From Arthrobacter ruber (GTDB taxonomy: Bacteria; Actinomycetota; Actinomycetes; Actinomycetales; Micrococcaceae): a stretch of 64,000 nt of DNA. How positions within the stretch are numbered: position 1 is the first letter of the stretch; each line of letters opens with the position of its first letter. A program made the position numbers and the translations under genes. The notes beneath the pieces were generated by a model. It did not search any database, was not told the DNA's origin, and saw nothing but the letters and a program-made list of their open reading frames with translations. The DNA lies in the NCBI RefSeq assembly GCF_002954225.1, contig NZ_PPTH01000017.1, positions 531,521 through 595,520 of the forward strand. The letters run 5' to 3'. Shown in pieces: positions 40,960 to 50,002 of this stretch.

Positions 40960-41760
40960 CTAGCCCGGCCGGACGGCGTCCCAGCCCACGGTGATCTCGC
41001 CGAGGCGCCACCGGGCCGGCCCGTCCAGCAGCGGCCAGCCGTCCGCCCTCAGGGCCGAGCACGTCGCCAGCCACCGCTGACGGTTGCCGAAGGGCGCGAG
41101 CGGTGCGGCGTCGAGCCACGCCCTGTCCAGGGCCCGGAGGTATCCGTGCACGCGTTCGCCGTCGACGTTGCGGTGGATCAGTGCCTTGGGCAGGCGCTCG
41201 GCGACGTCGGACGGGAGGACGAACGCCCCGAAGCGCAGCGAGATGCTCAGGGAGACCGGGCCCTCACGTGTCAGCGAGATCCACGTCGAGCGCCGGCCGA
41301 TCTCGTCGCACGTGCCGTCGATGAACAGGCCGCCGGGCGCCAGCCGCAGACGGACCTCGTCCCAGTAGGCGGCGTACTCGTCCTCGGCGTACTGGCGCAG
41401 CACGTTGAACGCCCGCACCACCGTGGGCCTCCTGCCGTCCAGCGGCAGCTCGAAACCACCCTGCCGGAAGCTGAGGCCCGGTACGGCGAGGGGATCCGCG
41501 GCGGCCACCCGGGCGGGGTTGATCTCGATCCCGACCACCTCGACGTCGTCGCGCACGGACCTCAGGCGCGTGAACATCTCCACGGCCGTGACGGGGGCGG
41601 CCCCGTAGCCGAGGTCCACCACGAGCGGATCGGCCGCGCGGCGGAGGCGGTAGCCCTGGGGGCCCGCCAGCCAGCGGTCCGTGCGGCGGAGGCGGTTGGG
41701 GTTGGTGGTGCCGCGGGTGATGGCCCCGAGAGGTCTCGGGGGACGGGGACGCGGAGGCAC
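40960..41760 (-). CDS. Class I SAM-dependent methyltransferase
   Basis: 266 residues from GTG 41760. The SAM motif is LVVDLGYGAAPVTAVEMFTRL, followed by VVGIEINPARVAAA and the WDEVRLRLAPGGLFIDGTCDEIGRR segment. The substrate is unknown. It is leaderless (TACCCT 6 nt upstream) and diverges from gpmA. Confidence 0.85.
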   Translation of the reverse strand: MPPRPRPPRPLGAITRGTTNPNRLRRTDRWLAGPQGYRLRRAADPLVVDLGYGAAPVTAVEMFTRLRSVRDDVEVVGIEINPARVAAADPLAVPGLSFRQGGFELPLDGRRPTVVRAFNVLRQYAEDEYAAYWDEVRLRLAPGGLFIDGTCDEIGRRSTWISLTREGPVSLSISLRFGAFVLPSDVAERLPKALIHRNVDGERVHGYLRALDRAWLDAAPLAPFGNRQRWLATCSALRADGWPLLDGPARWRLGEITVGWDAVRPG

Positions 41761-41766
41761 CCATCA

Positions 41767-41772
41767 AGGGTA
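41767..41772 (-). promoter_or_regulatory. -10 box TACCCT, leaderless methyltransferase gene
   Basis: TACCCT (minus strand), 6 nt, then GTG 41760. Confidence 0.45.
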
Positions 41773-41860
41773 GGGCACCGCCGCAGGACCGCCGGTACGG
41801 GACCCGTTCCCGCAGCCTGTAACGCTGGGGCGGCAGCATGACCGCCGGGGCCCGATACGG

Positions 41861-41866
41861 CAGACT
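41861..41866 (+). promoter_or_regulatory. -10 box CAGACT, probable leaderless gpmA
   Basis: CAGACT, 6 nt, then ATG 41873. The first base departs from TAnnnT, but the spacing equals that of the other leaderless genes. Confidence 0.4.
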
Positions 41867-41872
41867 GGGACC

Positions 41873-42619
41873 ATGACCTACACACTGATCCTGCTACGTC
41901 ATGGGCAGAGCGAATGGAACGAGAAGAACCTCTTCACCGGCTGGGTGGATGTGGCGCTCACGGAGAAGGGCCGCGAGGAGGCGACCCGCGGCGGTCACCT
42001 GCTGACCGAGGCCGGGATCCTTCCCGACATCGTCTACACGTCCCGGCAGAAGCGGGCCATCATCACCGCCAACCTCGCGCTCGAGGCCGCCGACCGCAGC
42101 TGGATCGATGTGAAGCGCAACTGGCGCCTCAACGAGCGCCACTACGGGGCGTTGCAGGGCAAGGACAAGGCCCAGACCCTCGCCGAGTTCGGCGAGGAGC
42201 AGTTCATGGAATGGCGCCGGTCCTACGACACCCCGCCGCCGCCGCTGGATGACGCCAGCGAGTACTCCCAGGCCGGCGATCCGCGGTATGCGGACCTCGG
42301 CGACGACGTCCCCCGCACCGAGTGCCTCAAGGACGTCCTCGAACGCTTCCTGCCCTACTGGGAGTCCGACATCACGGTGGACATCAAGGCCGGCAGGACC
42401 GTCCTGATCGCCGCGCACGGCAACTCGCTCCGTGCCCTCGTGAAGCACCTCGACGGCATCAGCGACAGGGACATCGCGTCGGTGAACATCCCCACGGGCA
42501 TCCCGCTGGTCTACGAGCTCGACGAGGACCTCCGACCCGTCAAGGCCGGCGGCACCTACCTCGACGCCGACGCCGCGGCTGCGGCGATCGAAGCCGTCGC
42601 GAACCAGGGCAAGCACTAG
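41873..42619 (+). CDS. gpmA: 2,3-bisphosphoglycerate-dependent phosphoglycerate mutase
   Basis: 248 residues. The phospho-His motif [22 protein letters not shown] is near the N-terminus, with [32 protein letters not shown] and the second His in [21 protein letters not shown]. It interconverts 3- and 2-phosphoglycerate. As in mycobacteria it lies next to senX3-regX3, here with phoU between. Confidence 0.97.
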   Translation: MTYTLILLRHGQSEWNEKNLFTGWVDVALTEKGREEATRGGHLLTEAGILPDIVYTSRQKRAIITANLALEAADRSWIDVKRNWRLNERHYGALQGKDKAQTLAEFGEEQFMEWRRSYDTPPPPLDDASEYSQAGDPRYADLGDDVPRTECLKDVLERFLPYWESDITVDIKAGRTVLIAAHGNSLRALVKHLDGISDRDIASVNIPTGIPLVYELDEDLRPVKAGGTYLDADAAAAAIEAVANQGKH

Positions 42620-42629
42620 CCGGACGGCA

Positions 42630-42676
42630 GAAAGGAACGACGGCGGTCCCCGGGAGGGGCCGCCGTCGTTCCTTTC
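42630..42676. terminator. Bidirectional terminator between gpmA and phoU
   Basis: A 17-bp perfect stem (GAAAGGAACGACGGCGG and its complement) around a 13-nt loop, between converging genes, with TTTC/GAAA outer ends. Confidence 0.85.
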
Positions 42677-42686
42677 CGGTCGTGGG

Positions 42687-43346
42687 TCAGTTCAGCGGTG
42701 CGCTGGGTTGCCACTCACCGGTGACGAGGTACGTGACCTTCCGGGCCACCGAGACGCCGTGGTCGGCGAAGCGCTCGTAGTAGCGGCTCGCGAGGGTGAC
42801 GTCCACCGTCGTCGGCGCGCTCTCCTTCCAGTCCTCCGACGCGACAGTGCGGAACACGCTGGCGTGCAACTCGTTCACACGGGCGTTGGCGACGTTGATC
42901 TCGTTGCCGAGGTCCAGGTTGCGTGTCTCGAGGAGCTCCGTGACCTTCGCCGCGATCTCCACGTCGAGCGAGGCGAGCTCGTCGAAGGTGGCCCGGATGC
43001 TCTCGGGGATGACGTTCGCGGGGAAGCGCAGGCGGGCGAGCTGCGCCACGTGGCGGGCGAGGTCCCCCATGCGTTCCAATGACGCGCTCATCCGCAGCGC
43101 GCCGACGATCATGCGCAGGTCGGAGGCCACGGGGCCCTGCAGGGCGAGGATGTCGATCGCACGCTCGTCGAGGGAGTTCTGGAGGAAGTCGATGCGCGCG
43201 TCGGCGGCGATGACCTCCTGCGCGAGCTCGGTGTCGGCGGTCTGGAAGGCGCTGTTGGCCCTCTGGATCGCCTCGGACACGAGCTGCGAGATCTCGATCA
43301 GCTCCTCGCCGATCTGATGTAGCTCGGCCTGAAAAACCTTACGCAC
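42687..43346 (-). CDS. phoU: Phosphate transport regulator PhoU
   Basis: 219 residues from GTG 43346, with AAGGA 8 nt before it. Two PhoU repeats are visible (FQAELHQIGEELIEISQLVSEAIQRANSAF...; SLERMGDLARHVAQLARL...; ASRYYERFADHGVSVARKVTYLVTG). The E/DxxxDH-like metal sites RMGDLARH and RFADHGVSVA are intact. It signals phosphate status to SenX3, which is encoded divergently. Confidence 0.95.
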   Translation of the reverse strand: MRKVFQAELHQIGEELIEISQLVSEAIQRANSAFQTADTELAQEVIAADARIDFLQNSLDERAIDILALQGPVASDLRMIVGALRMSASLERMGDLARHVAQLARLRFPANVIPESIRATFDELASLDVEIAAKVTELLETRNLDLGNEINVANARVNELHASVFRTVASEDWKESAPTTVDVTLASRYYERFADHGVSVARKVTYLVTGEWQPSAPLN

Positions 43347-43410
43347 GTAGGCGTCCTTCCCATTTCGTCTTGTCCAACGGTGCACTCCCGGTCGAGCCTT
43401 CCAGCCGTCG

Positions 43411-43450
43411 GTGAACTGATGCTCCGCTTTGTGTGAACGTTAGTTGAACC
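43411..43450 (-). promoter_or_regulatory. PHO box (RegX3 operator) between phoU and senX3
   Basis: On the minus strand GTTCA occurs at three places spaced 11 and 22 bp (TGAAC on the plus strand at 43445, 43434 and 43412), with one degenerate 11-bp unit between. The 11-bp direct repeat GTTCA(N6) is the PhoP/RegX3 box of Actinobacteria. It lies upstream of phoU and senX3. Confidence 0.65.
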
Positions 43451-43497
43451 ACCTGTCCATTGCCACCGGATGGGGCGGGGCCGGAAACGGCAGAGCA

Positions 43498-43503
43498 TAA
43501 GCT
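43498..43503 (+). promoter_or_regulatory. -10 box TAAGCT, leaderless senX3
   Basis: TAAGCT, 6 nt, then GTG 43510. Confidence 0.5.
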
Positions 43504-43509
43504 AGGTCC

Positions 43510-44763
43510 GTGGACCCCCTACTCCTGACGCTCGTGGCCGGGCTGGTCGGCCTGGCCCTCGGCGTGAGCGGCATGGCGGCGTTCCGCGCCAGCGAGGCGC
43601 AGCGGATCCGGCTCCTCTACGAGGACGAGCCGTCCCTGCCCGACGGCGCTGCGGAGGTCCTGTCCATCATCGGCAGGGCCTACGTGATCGTGGACGCGAT
43701 CGACGGCGTCGTCCGCGCGAGTCCCGCAGCCTACGCCTTCGGCCTCGTGCGCGGGCACACCGTGGTCCATGCGGAGCTGCTCGAGCTCACGGCCCGCGTG
43801 CGGCGCGACGGCGTGATCGAGCAGCAGCAGCTCGAGCTTCCCCGCGGGCCCCTCGGCAGGAGCACGATCGTGGTCCAGGTCCGCGTAGCGGCCCTCGGCG
43901 CCGAGTACATCCTGATCCTCGCCGACGACCGCACGGAGATCACCCGGACCGAGGAGATCCGCAACGACTTCGTCGCCAATGTTTCCCACGAACTGAAGAC
44001 ACCGGTGGGCGCCATCTCCCTCCTCGCCGAGGCCATCGACGACGCCGCCGAGGACGAGGTCGCGGTGCGCCGCTTCGCGCAGCGCATGCACAAGGAATCG
44101 GGCCGGCTGTCGGCCCTCGTGCAGGACATCATCGAACTCTCCCGCCTCCAGGGCGCCGACGTGGTCCGCCGCGGCAAGGCGGTGGACATCAACTCCGTCA
44201 TCGCCGAGGCCGTGGACCGCAACAAGCTGCCCGCCGAGAGCAAGGGGATCGAGATCGTGGTCGGCGGTGCCGTGGCCGCGCCGGTGTTCGGCGACCGCGA
44301 CCTGCTCATGACGGCGTTCCGCAACCTCATCGACAACGCGATCCGCTACTCGCCGGAGGGCACGCGCGTGGGGGTCGGCGTGCGATCCCGTGACGGACTC
44401 GTGCAGGTCTCGGTGACGGACCAGGGCACCGGGATCACGCCGGAGGAGCAGGAGCGCATCTTCGAACGGTTCTACCGGATCGACGCCGCGCGATCCCGGC
44501 AGACGGGCGGTACCGGTCTCGGCCTGAGCATCGTCAAGCACGTCGTCTCGAACCACGGCGGCGAGGTGACGGTGTGGTCGCAGGCCGGGCAGGGCAGCAC
44601 GTTCACGGTCCGGCTCCCCGAGATGGAGGCGAGCGCGGACGACGACGACGGCGCCGCGGGCGGATCGGCGACCGACGCGGGCAGGGGTGCCGGACAGGGC
44701 GCCGACAGGAAGTCAGTGAAGAAGGGCAGCACCGCTGCCCATGAGCAGGGAGTCAAGGCTTGA
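43510..44763 (+). CDS. senX3: Phosphate-sensing histidine kinase SenX3
   Basis: 417 residues. One N-terminal membrane helix (LLLTLVAGLVGLALGVSGMAAF), a PAS-like region, the H-box FVANVSHELKTPVGAISLLAEA, N-box RNLIDNAIRYSPEG, G boxes VTDQGTGITPEEQERIFERFYR and GGTGLGLSIVKHVVSNHGGEV. The weakly hydrophobic sensor and the regX3 partner fit SenX3. It overlaps regX3 by TTGA. Confidence 0.95.
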   Translation: MDPLLLTLVAGLVGLALGVSGMAAFRASEAQRIRLLYEDEPSLPDGAAEVLSIIGRAYVIVDAIDGVVRASPAAYAFGLVRGHTVVHAELLELTARVRRDGVIEQQQLELPRGPLGRSTIVVQVRVAALGAEYILILADDRTEITRTEEIRNDFVANVSHELKTPVGAISLLAEAIDDAAEDEVAVRRFAQRMHKESGRLSALVQDIIELSRLQGADVVRRGKAVDINSVIAEAVDRNKLPAESKGIEIVVGGAVAAPVFGDRDLLMTAFRNLIDNAIRYSPEGTRVGVGVRSRDGLVQVSVTDQGTGITPEEQERIFERFYRIDAARSRQTGGTGLGLSIVKHVVSNHGGEVTVWSQAGQGSTFTVRLPEMEASADDDDGAAGGSATDAGRGAGQGADRKSVKKGSTAAHEQGVKA

Positions 44764-45440
44764 GCCGCATTCTGATCGTCGAGGACGAGGAGTCCTTCAG
44801 CGACCCGCTGTCCTACCTCCTCGGCAAGGAAGGCTTCGAGGTGTCCGTCGTGGACAACGGCCTCGATGCCATCACCGAGTTCGACCGCTCCGGCGCGGAC
44901 CTCGTGCTGCTGGATCTCCAGCTGCCGGGGCTCTCCGGGACCGAGGTGTGCCGCCAGCTGCGCCAGCGCTCGAGCGTCCCGGTCATCATGCTGACGGCCA
45001 AGGACGCGGAGATCGACAAGGTGGTGGGCCTCGAACTCGGCGCCGACGACTACGTGACCAAGCCGTACTCCTCACGCGAACTCGTGGCGCGCGTCCGCGC
45101 GGTGCTCCGCCGCCAGGGCGAACCCGAGGAGCTGATCTCCAACACCATCCAGGCGGGCCCGGTCCGGATGGACATCGAGCGCCACGTGGTGAGCGTCGAC
45201 GGCGAGCAGGTGGCGCTGCCGCTGAAGGAGTTCGAGCTGCTCGAGATGCTGCTCCGGAACTCCGGCCGGGTCCTGACCCGCGGGCAGCTGATCGACCGCG
45301 TCTGGGGATCGGACTACGTGGGGGACACCAAGACCCTGGACGTGCACGTCAAGCGCCTCCGCGGCAAGGTGGAGCCGGACCCGTCCAACCCGCGGTACCT
45401 CATCACCGTCCGCGGCCTCGGGTACAAGTACGAGCCCTGA
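44760..45440 (+). CDS. regX3: Phosphate response regulator RegX3
   Basis: 226 residues from TTG 44760, translationally coupled to senX3. The receiver has the acidic pocket VEDEES, phospho-Asp in LVLLDLQLPGLSG, and Lys in DDYVTKPYSSRELVARVRAVLRR; the C-terminal OmpR-type winged helix has LPLKEFELLEMLLRNSGRVLTRGQLIDRVWG and VHVKRLRGKVEPDPSNPRYLITVRGLGYKYEP. It likely binds the PHO box at 43411-43450. Confidence 0.96.
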   Translation: MSRILIVEDEESFSDPLSYLLGKEGFEVSVVDNGLDAITEFDRSGADLVLLDLQLPGLSGTEVCRQLRQRSSVPVIMLTAKDAEIDKVVGLELGADDYVTKPYSSRELVARVRAVLRRQGEPEELISNTIQAGPVRMDIERHVVSVDGEQVALPLKEFELLEMLLRNSGRVLTRGQLIDRVWGSDYVGDTKTLDVHVKRLRGKVEPDPSNPRYLITVRGLGYKYEP

Positions 45441-45452
45441 CCGCCGCCTCCG

Positions 45453-45502
45453 GACGCAGAACTGCCCGCCCCCGATTCCCCGGGGACGGGCAGTTCTGCG
45501 TC
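45453..45502. terminator. Bidirectional terminator after regX3
   Basis: A 16-bp perfect stem (GACGCAGAACTGCCCG and its complement) around an 18-nt loop, between the converging regX3 and lipoprotein genes. Confidence 0.8.
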
Positions 45503-45522
45503 GATGCGGTCCCGCGACGGGG

Positions 45523-46107
45523 CTAGTGCCCGCCCTCGGCTTCGCCGCCTCCGGTGGTGCCACCCCCGGCAGCGCCGCCCTCGCCCTCCGCGGCCTCCTC
45601 GGTCGCGGCGGGCTCGCTGGGACGCGGCGTGTAACCGCCGGGAACGTACTCGCGGTACTCCTCGAGCGTGCCGTCGAGGACCGGCACCTCGAAGACGGCC
45701 TGCTCGCCCTCGACGTCGAACTCGACGTCGATCAGGGAGCCGGGGATGTCCTCGACGCCCTCGAGCGTGGCGTCGTCGGAGGACTCCTCCTCGAACCTGA
45801 ACTGGCCCTGGCCGTCGATCGTGATGCTCGTCGACGCACCGCCGGCGCGGATGGAGAGGTCCACGGGCTCGTCGCTGGTGTTGAACACGGTCCCGACCAG
45901 GCGGCCGGCCGTCTCGTCGTCGCGACCGACGATGAGGATGTTGCGCAGGAGTACCGGTCCGAGGTCCTTGACGATGCCGTCCGACGCCGCATACGGCGCC
46001 GTCGTCGACTGGTCGACGGTGAAGCTGCAGCCCGAGACGCCCAGCGTCAGCAGCACGGCGCCGGCAGCAACGGCCTGCTGCACTCGGTTCTTCGGTGCAC
46101 TATTCAC
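45523..46107 (-). CDS. Hypothetical lipoprotein
   Basis: 194 residues. A lipoprotein signal ends with LGVSGC, lipidated Cys27. A ~110-residue beta-rich domain follows (LLRNILIVGRDDETAGRLVGTVFNTSDEPVDLSIRAGG), like the small Ig-type fold of actinobacterial copper-chaperone-like lipoproteins, but without a His/Met metal motif. The end is a Glu/Gly-rich tail. No function is assigned. Confidence 0.82.
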   Translation of the reverse strand: MNSAPKNRVQQAVAAGAVLLTLGVSGCSFTVDQSTTAPYAASDGIVKDLGPVLLRNILIVGRDDETAGRLVGTVFNTSDEPVDLSIRAGGASTSITIDGQGQFRFEEESSDDATLEGVEDIPGSLIDVEFDVEGEQAVFEVPVLDGTLEEYREYVPGGYTPRPSEPAATEEAAEGEGGAAGGGTTGGGEAEGGH

Positions 46108-46363
46108 AGCACAAACTCCTGGGGTTCAACAGGTGGGACAGATGGGTAATCCGAAGCGGACCTACCGAACAGACTATCGGCAAGACCGCCGAAGCGTGGT
46201 GTCGGATCCGCCGGACACCGGGCCCCCGGATCACGGGAATGCGCCCTCGTCAAGGGGCGCATCATAGTTCTTTCCCCTTGTTTCGGCCGTCTGACCTGCG
46301 AAAACGCGGAGTCGGCGTGTCGTTACCGTGATAAACTGGTTCCCGGGAAAGGGGAAAGTCCAC
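46108..46363. other. Divergent intergenic region upstream of carD
   Basis: No supported ORF. It holds the carD promoter: GATAAACT near 46329-46336 is a good -10, with an mRNA start around 46343 and an AAAGGGGAAAG site before ATG 46364. A CTATCGG at 46174 is on the lipoprotein side but has no matching -35. Confidence 0.5.
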
Positions 46364-46846
46364 ATGGTTTTTGAGGTCGGCGAAACAGTTGTCTACCCTC
46401 ACCACGGCGCAGCCAAGATCGAAGAGATCAAGATGCGCGTCATCAAGGGCGAAGAGAAGATGTATCTCAAGCTCAAGGTGGCACAGGGTGATCTGACGAT
46501 AGAAGTACCAGCAGAGAACGTTGACCTCGTAGGGGTTCGCGACGTGGTCGGCAAGGAAGGCCTCGAGCACGTGTTCGACGTCCTACGAGCCGAATTCACG
46601 GAAGAGCCCACCAACTGGTCGCGCCGCTACAAGGCCAACCTCGAGAAGCTCGCCTCCGGCGACGTCATCAAGGTCGCCGAAGTGGTCCGTGACCTGTGGC
46701 GCCGCGACCACGACCGCGGACTGTCGGCCGGAGAGAAGCGGATGCTCGCGAAAGCGCGGCAGATCCTGATCTCCGAGCTCGCACTCGCGGAGAAGACGGA
46801 CGAAGAAAAGGCTGCCAGCGTCCTCGACGACGTCCTCGCCTCCTAG
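46364..46846 (+). CDS. carD: RNA polymerase-binding transcription factor CarD
   Basis: 160 residues from ATG 46364 (AAAGGGGAAAG upstream). The N-terminal RNAP-interaction Tudor-like domain ([37 protein letters not shown]) and the C-terminal DNA-binding domain with the [44 protein letters not shown] segment, including the key Trp, are intact. It stabilises open complexes, above all at rRNA promoters. The 5' half uses more A/T-rich codons than its neighbours, which is common for this very highly conserved gene. Confidence 0.97.
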   Translation: MVFEVGETVVYPHHGAAKIEEIKMRVIKGEEKMYLKLKVAQGDLTIEVPAENVDLVGVRDVVGKEGLEHVFDVLRAEFTEEPTNWSRRYKANLEKLASGDVIKVAEVVRDLWRRDHDRGLSAGEKRMLAKARQILISELALAEKTDEEKAASVLDDVLAS

Positions 46847-46861
46847 GGGACGGGCCGGGCA

Positions 46862-46891
46862 CAAAAGAGGGACCCTCGGGTCCCTCTTTTG
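46862..46891 (+). terminator. Rho-independent terminator after carD
   Basis: A 13-14-bp stem (CAAAAGAGGGACCC with its complement) ending in TTTTG, 16 nt after the carD stop. A classical terminator. Confidence 0.9.
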
Positions 46892-46904
46892 CGTTCCCCT
46901 GGAA

Positions 46905-46910
46905 TAGGGT
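46905..46910 (+). promoter_or_regulatory. -10 box TAGGGT, leaderless ispD
   Basis: TAGGGT, 6 nt, then GTG 46917. Confidence 0.5.
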
Positions 46911-46916
46911 GACGGG

Positions 46917-47717
46917 GTGTCCGAGAAGAAGCCTGCCGTCCGCGCCGAGGTCGGCGTCGTCATCGTGGCCGCCGGCTCGGGGCAGCGGCTGGGGCAGGGG
47001 ATACCGAAGGCGCGCGTCCTCTGCGCCGGGCGCACCCTCCTGGAGCACTCCCTCGCCGCGGTCGTCGCGTCGGAGGTCGCAGCCTGCGTGGTCGTGGTCC
47101 TCCCGCAGGACGACGCCGTCCTGTCCGCCGTGGTCGCCGATGCCGCCGGGCGGGCCGGGGGATCACCGGCGATCCTCGCGGTGACCGGCGGCACCACCCG
47201 GACCGCCTCCGTGAGCGCGGGACTCGAGGCCCTTCCGCCGTCTGCCGGCGTGGTCCTGGTCCACGACGCCGCCCGTGCACTCACGCCTCCGGACGTGTTC
47301 CGGCGCGTTGCCGGCGCCGTCGCCGCGGGCGCCCCCGCCGTCATCCCGGTGCTGCCGGTGGTGGACACGGTCAAGGTGGTGGAGGGCGACATCGTCACGG
47401 CGACGCCCGACCGTTCCGCGCTGCGCGCCGTGCAGACCCCCCAGGGATTCGACGCCGGGATGCTCCGTGCCGCGCACGCGGACATCGACCCGGACGATCC
47501 CACGATCACCGACGACGCCATGTTGATGGAAGCGCGCGGATCGGCGGTGCGGGTCGTCGAGGGGGACCCCCTCGCCTTCAAGGTCACCACCCCCCTCGAC
47601 CTCGTCATCGCCGAGGCCGTGCTCGCACCGGGATCATCCGGGGCTGCGCCCGGTCCCGAGCACGGCCGTCGTGCGTCCGGTCGGGGTTCCGCCGGCGTCC
47701 CCGGCGTGACCGGTTGA
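46917..47717 (+). CDS. ispD: 2-C-methyl-D-erythritol 4-phosphate cytidylyltransferase
   Basis: 266 residues. The nucleotide-binding loop [50 protein letters not shown], and [14 protein letters not shown] are the IspD motifs. It makes CDP-methylerythritol in the non-mevalonate isoprenoid pathway. The last ~25 residues are a Gly/Pro-rich extension. It precedes ispF by 31 nt. Confidence 0.95.
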   Translation: MSEKKPAVRAEVGVVIVAAGSGQRLGQGIPKARVLCAGRTLLEHSLAAVVASEVAACVVVVLPQDDAVLSAVVADAAGRAGGSPAILAVTGGTTRTASVSAGLEALPPSAGVVLVHDAARALTPPDVFRRVAGAVAAGAPAVIPVLPVVDTVKVVEGDIVTATPDRSALRAVQTPQGFDAGMLRAAHADIDPDDPTITDDAMLMEARGSAVRVVEGDPLAFKVTTPLDLVIAEAVLAPGSSGAAPGPEHGRRASGRGSAGVPGVTG

Positions 47718-47748
47718 GCCCCCACCCCTACCAGCACCAGGAGCGGCC

Positions 47749-48306
47749 ATGTACCTGAGCGAGCACACCCATCTCCCGCGGACCGGGATCGGCGTCGACG
47801 TCCATGCCTTCGCACCCGAGGAAGCCCCCGCGCCGCTGTGGCTCGCGGGCCTGCTCTGGGACGGGGAGCGGGGGCTGTCGGGCCACTCCGACGGCGACGC
47901 CGTGGCGCACGCCGCAGCGGACGCCCTGTTCTCCGCCGCGGGTGTCGGCGATCTGGGCACCCACTTCGGCACCGACCGTCCCGAGTACGCCGGCGCCCCG
48001 GGTGCGACGCTGCTCGCGGCCGCCGCCTCGATCGTGCGCGACGCCGGGTTCGACATCGGAAACATCGCCGTCCAGCTCATCGGTAACCGGCCGAAGTTCG
48101 CACCCCGCCGTGCCGAGGCTGAAGCGGTCCTGTCCGACGCCGCCTCCGCTCCCGTCAGCATCTCCGCCACGACCACCGACGGGCTCGGACTGACCGGCCG
48201 GGGTGAGGGCATCGCCGCGATCGCGACCGCCGTCGTCGTGCGCGCGCGCCCCCGCCGCACGTCCGCCGCACCGGAGCACGGGACCGCCCCGGTGTCGGAG
48301 CGCTGA
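47749..48306 (+). CDS. ispF: 2-C-methyl-D-erythritol 2,4-cyclodiphosphate synthase
   Basis: 185 residues. Zinc ligands are in [11 protein letters not shown] (Asp-x-His) and [31 protein letters not shown]; the cytidine site is [27 protein letters not shown]. It closes the cyclodiphosphate in isoprenoid synthesis. A ~20-residue tail follows the domain. Confidence 0.96.
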   Translation: MYLSEHTHLPRTGIGVDVHAFAPEEAPAPLWLAGLLWDGERGLSGHSDGDAVAHAAADALFSAAGVGDLGTHFGTDRPEYAGAPGATLLAAAASIVRDAGFDIGNIAVQLIGNRPKFAPRRAEAEAVLSDAASAPVSISATTTDGLGLTGRGEGIAAIATAVVVRARPRRTSAAPEHGTAPVSER

Positions 48307-48412
48307 GAGCACCCACCCGGGTGGGCCCGCCCGCCCCCGGAACGCCTGGCCCACCCCGCCGCGCCGGCGGTACGGCCCGTTCCTGCGACGCCGACCGTCC
48401 GCGGCCTCCGGG

Positions 48413-48418
48413 TAATCT
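48413..48418 (+). promoter_or_regulatory. -10 box TAATCT, leaderless cysS
   Basis: TAATCT, 6 nt, then GTG 48425. The best match to the -10 consensus among the leaderless genes. Confidence 0.55.
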
Positions 48419-48424
48419 GGACCG

Positions 48425-49891
48425 GTGAGCCTGCGATTCTATGACACAGCCCGCGCCGAGGTGCGCCCCTTCCAACCCCTCGAGCCGGGCAGGGCGAGCC
48501 TCTACTACTGCGGTGCCACGGTGCAGGGCATGCCGCACGTCGGCCACGTGCGGTCGGCGATCGCGTTCGACCAGCTCACGCGGTGGCTCGAGGCACGCGA
48601 CCTCCGCGTCACGGTGGTGCGGAACGTGACGGACATCGACGACAAGATCCTCGCCAAGTCCGAGGACTCGTTCCGGGAGGGCGCCGGCGGGGAGGACCCG
48701 TCCGTGGTGCCCGAGGAGCAGTGGTGGGCGCTCGCGTACCGTTTCGAGCGGGAGTTCCACCGCGCGTATGCGGCCCTCGGCGTCCGCCCGCCCACGTACG
48801 AGCCGCGCGCCACCGGCCACATCCCCGAGATGCACGCCCTCATCCAGCTGCTGATCGACCGCGGTCACGCCTACCCCGCGCCGGACGGTTCCGGCGACGT
48901 CTACTTCGACGTCAGGTCCTGGCCCTCCTACGGTTCGCTCACTCGCCAAGACATCGACGACATGCAGGCCGCGCCCGACGCCGACCCCCGGGGGAAGAAG
49001 GACCCGCGCGACTTCGCGCTGTGGAAGGGCTCGAAGGACACGGACCCGACGAGCGCCTCCTGGTCGAGTCCGTGGGGTGCTGGCCGCCCCGGCTGGCACC
49101 TCGAGTGCTCGAGCATGGTCACGAAGTACCTCGGCACCGAGTTCGACATTCACGGCGGCGGCCTCGACCTGCGGTTCCCGCACCACGAGAACGAGATGGC
49201 GCAGTCCCAGGCCGCCGGACACGCGTTCGCCCGCTTCTGGATGCACAACGGGATGGTGACCTACGGCGGCGAGAAGATGTCGAAGTCGATCGGCAACACC
49301 GTCAGCCCCCAGGAGATGATCGACGCCGCAGGCCCCCGCGTGGTGCGCTACTACCTCGGCCAGGCCCACTACCGCTCCGTGCTCGACTACCGCGGGACGT
49401 CCCTGCAGGAGGCCGCCGCGGCCGTCGCGCGCATCGACGGCTTCATCGCCAAGGCCTCCGCGCGGGTAGGCGCCCCGACGCGCGGCCCCGTCCGTGCCGT
49501 CGACCTCCCTGCCGCGTTCGCGGACGCCATGGACGACGACCTCAACGTGCCGCAGGCCCTCGCCGTGCTCCATACCACGGTGCGCAGCGGGAACACCGCG
49601 CTCGCGGCGGGCGAGGACGACGCCACGAGGGCGAGCCTCGGCGCCGCCGTCGCCATGACGGCGGTCCTCGGACTCGACGACGCCGGGGACGCCGTCGCAG
49701 GGTCGGCCGCGGGCGGCGCGGCCGCGAGAGCGCTGGAAGCCCTGGTCGAGGACCGGATCGTCGCCCGGACGGAGGCGCGGCGGGCCCGGGACTGGGCGCA
49801 GGCCGACGCCATCCGCGACGGGCTCACCACCGCCGGCATCACCCTCGAGGACTCCGCGGACGGCGTCCGCTGGTCGCTCGCAGGGGATTAG
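48425..49891 (+). CDS. cysS: Cysteinyl-tRNA synthetase
   Basis: 488 residues. The zinc Cys and HIGH-like motif are in [23 protein letters not shown], the second zinc ligands in HLECSSM and [19 protein letters not shown], and KMSKS in [14 protein letters not shown]. It charges tRNA-Cys. It is part of the common ispD-ispF-cysS-rlmB order. Confidence 0.97.
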   Translation: MSLRFYDTARAEVRPFQPLEPGRASLYYCGATVQGMPHVGHVRSAIAFDQLTRWLEARDLRVTVVRNVTDIDDKILAKSEDSFREGAGGEDPSVVPEEQWWALAYRFEREFHRAYAALGVRPPTYEPRATGHIPEMHALIQLLIDRGHAYPAPDGSGDVYFDVRSWPSYGSLTRQDIDDMQAAPDADPRGKKDPRDFALWKGSKDTDPTSASWSSPWGAGRPGWHLECSSMVTKYLGTEFDIHGGGLDLRFPHHENEMAQSQAAGHAFARFWMHNGMVTYGGEKMSKSIGNTVSPQEMIDAAGPRVVRYYLGQAHYRSVLDYRGTSLQEAAAAVARIDGFIAKASARVGAPTRGPVRAVDLPAAFADAMDDDLNVPQALAVLHTTVRSGNTALAAGEDDATRASLGAAVAMTAVLGLDDAGDAVAGSAAGGAAARALEALVEDRIVARTEARRARDWAQADAIRDGLTTAGITLEDSADGVRWSLAGD

Positions 49892-49910
49892 CGGCTCCCT
49901 TCCGGTCTGC

Positions 49911-49940
49911 CCCCGGCACGTGCTGATGCACGTGCCGGGG
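49911..49940 (+). terminator. Terminator after cysS
   Basis: A 13-bp perfect stem (CCCCGGCACGTGC and its complement) with a TGAT loop, 20 nt after the cysS stop. Confidence 0.75.
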
Positions 49941-50002
49941 CGGACCACAGCCTCCGCGTAAACTGGAGGTGATTCTTCCTCTATCTATGAAGGTGTTCTT
50001 CC

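Noticed and set aside
46174..46180. CTATCGG (CCGATAG on the minus strand) upstream of the lipoprotein gene
   Set aside because: At the required distance the sequence is CACCA and not CTAAC, so the -35 half is missing.
46364..46600. Lower GC and rarer codons in carD as a sign of transfer
   Set aside because: CarD is a core gene in its usual place before ispD, and its amino-acid make-up (Lys, Glu, Ile) explains the lower GC.
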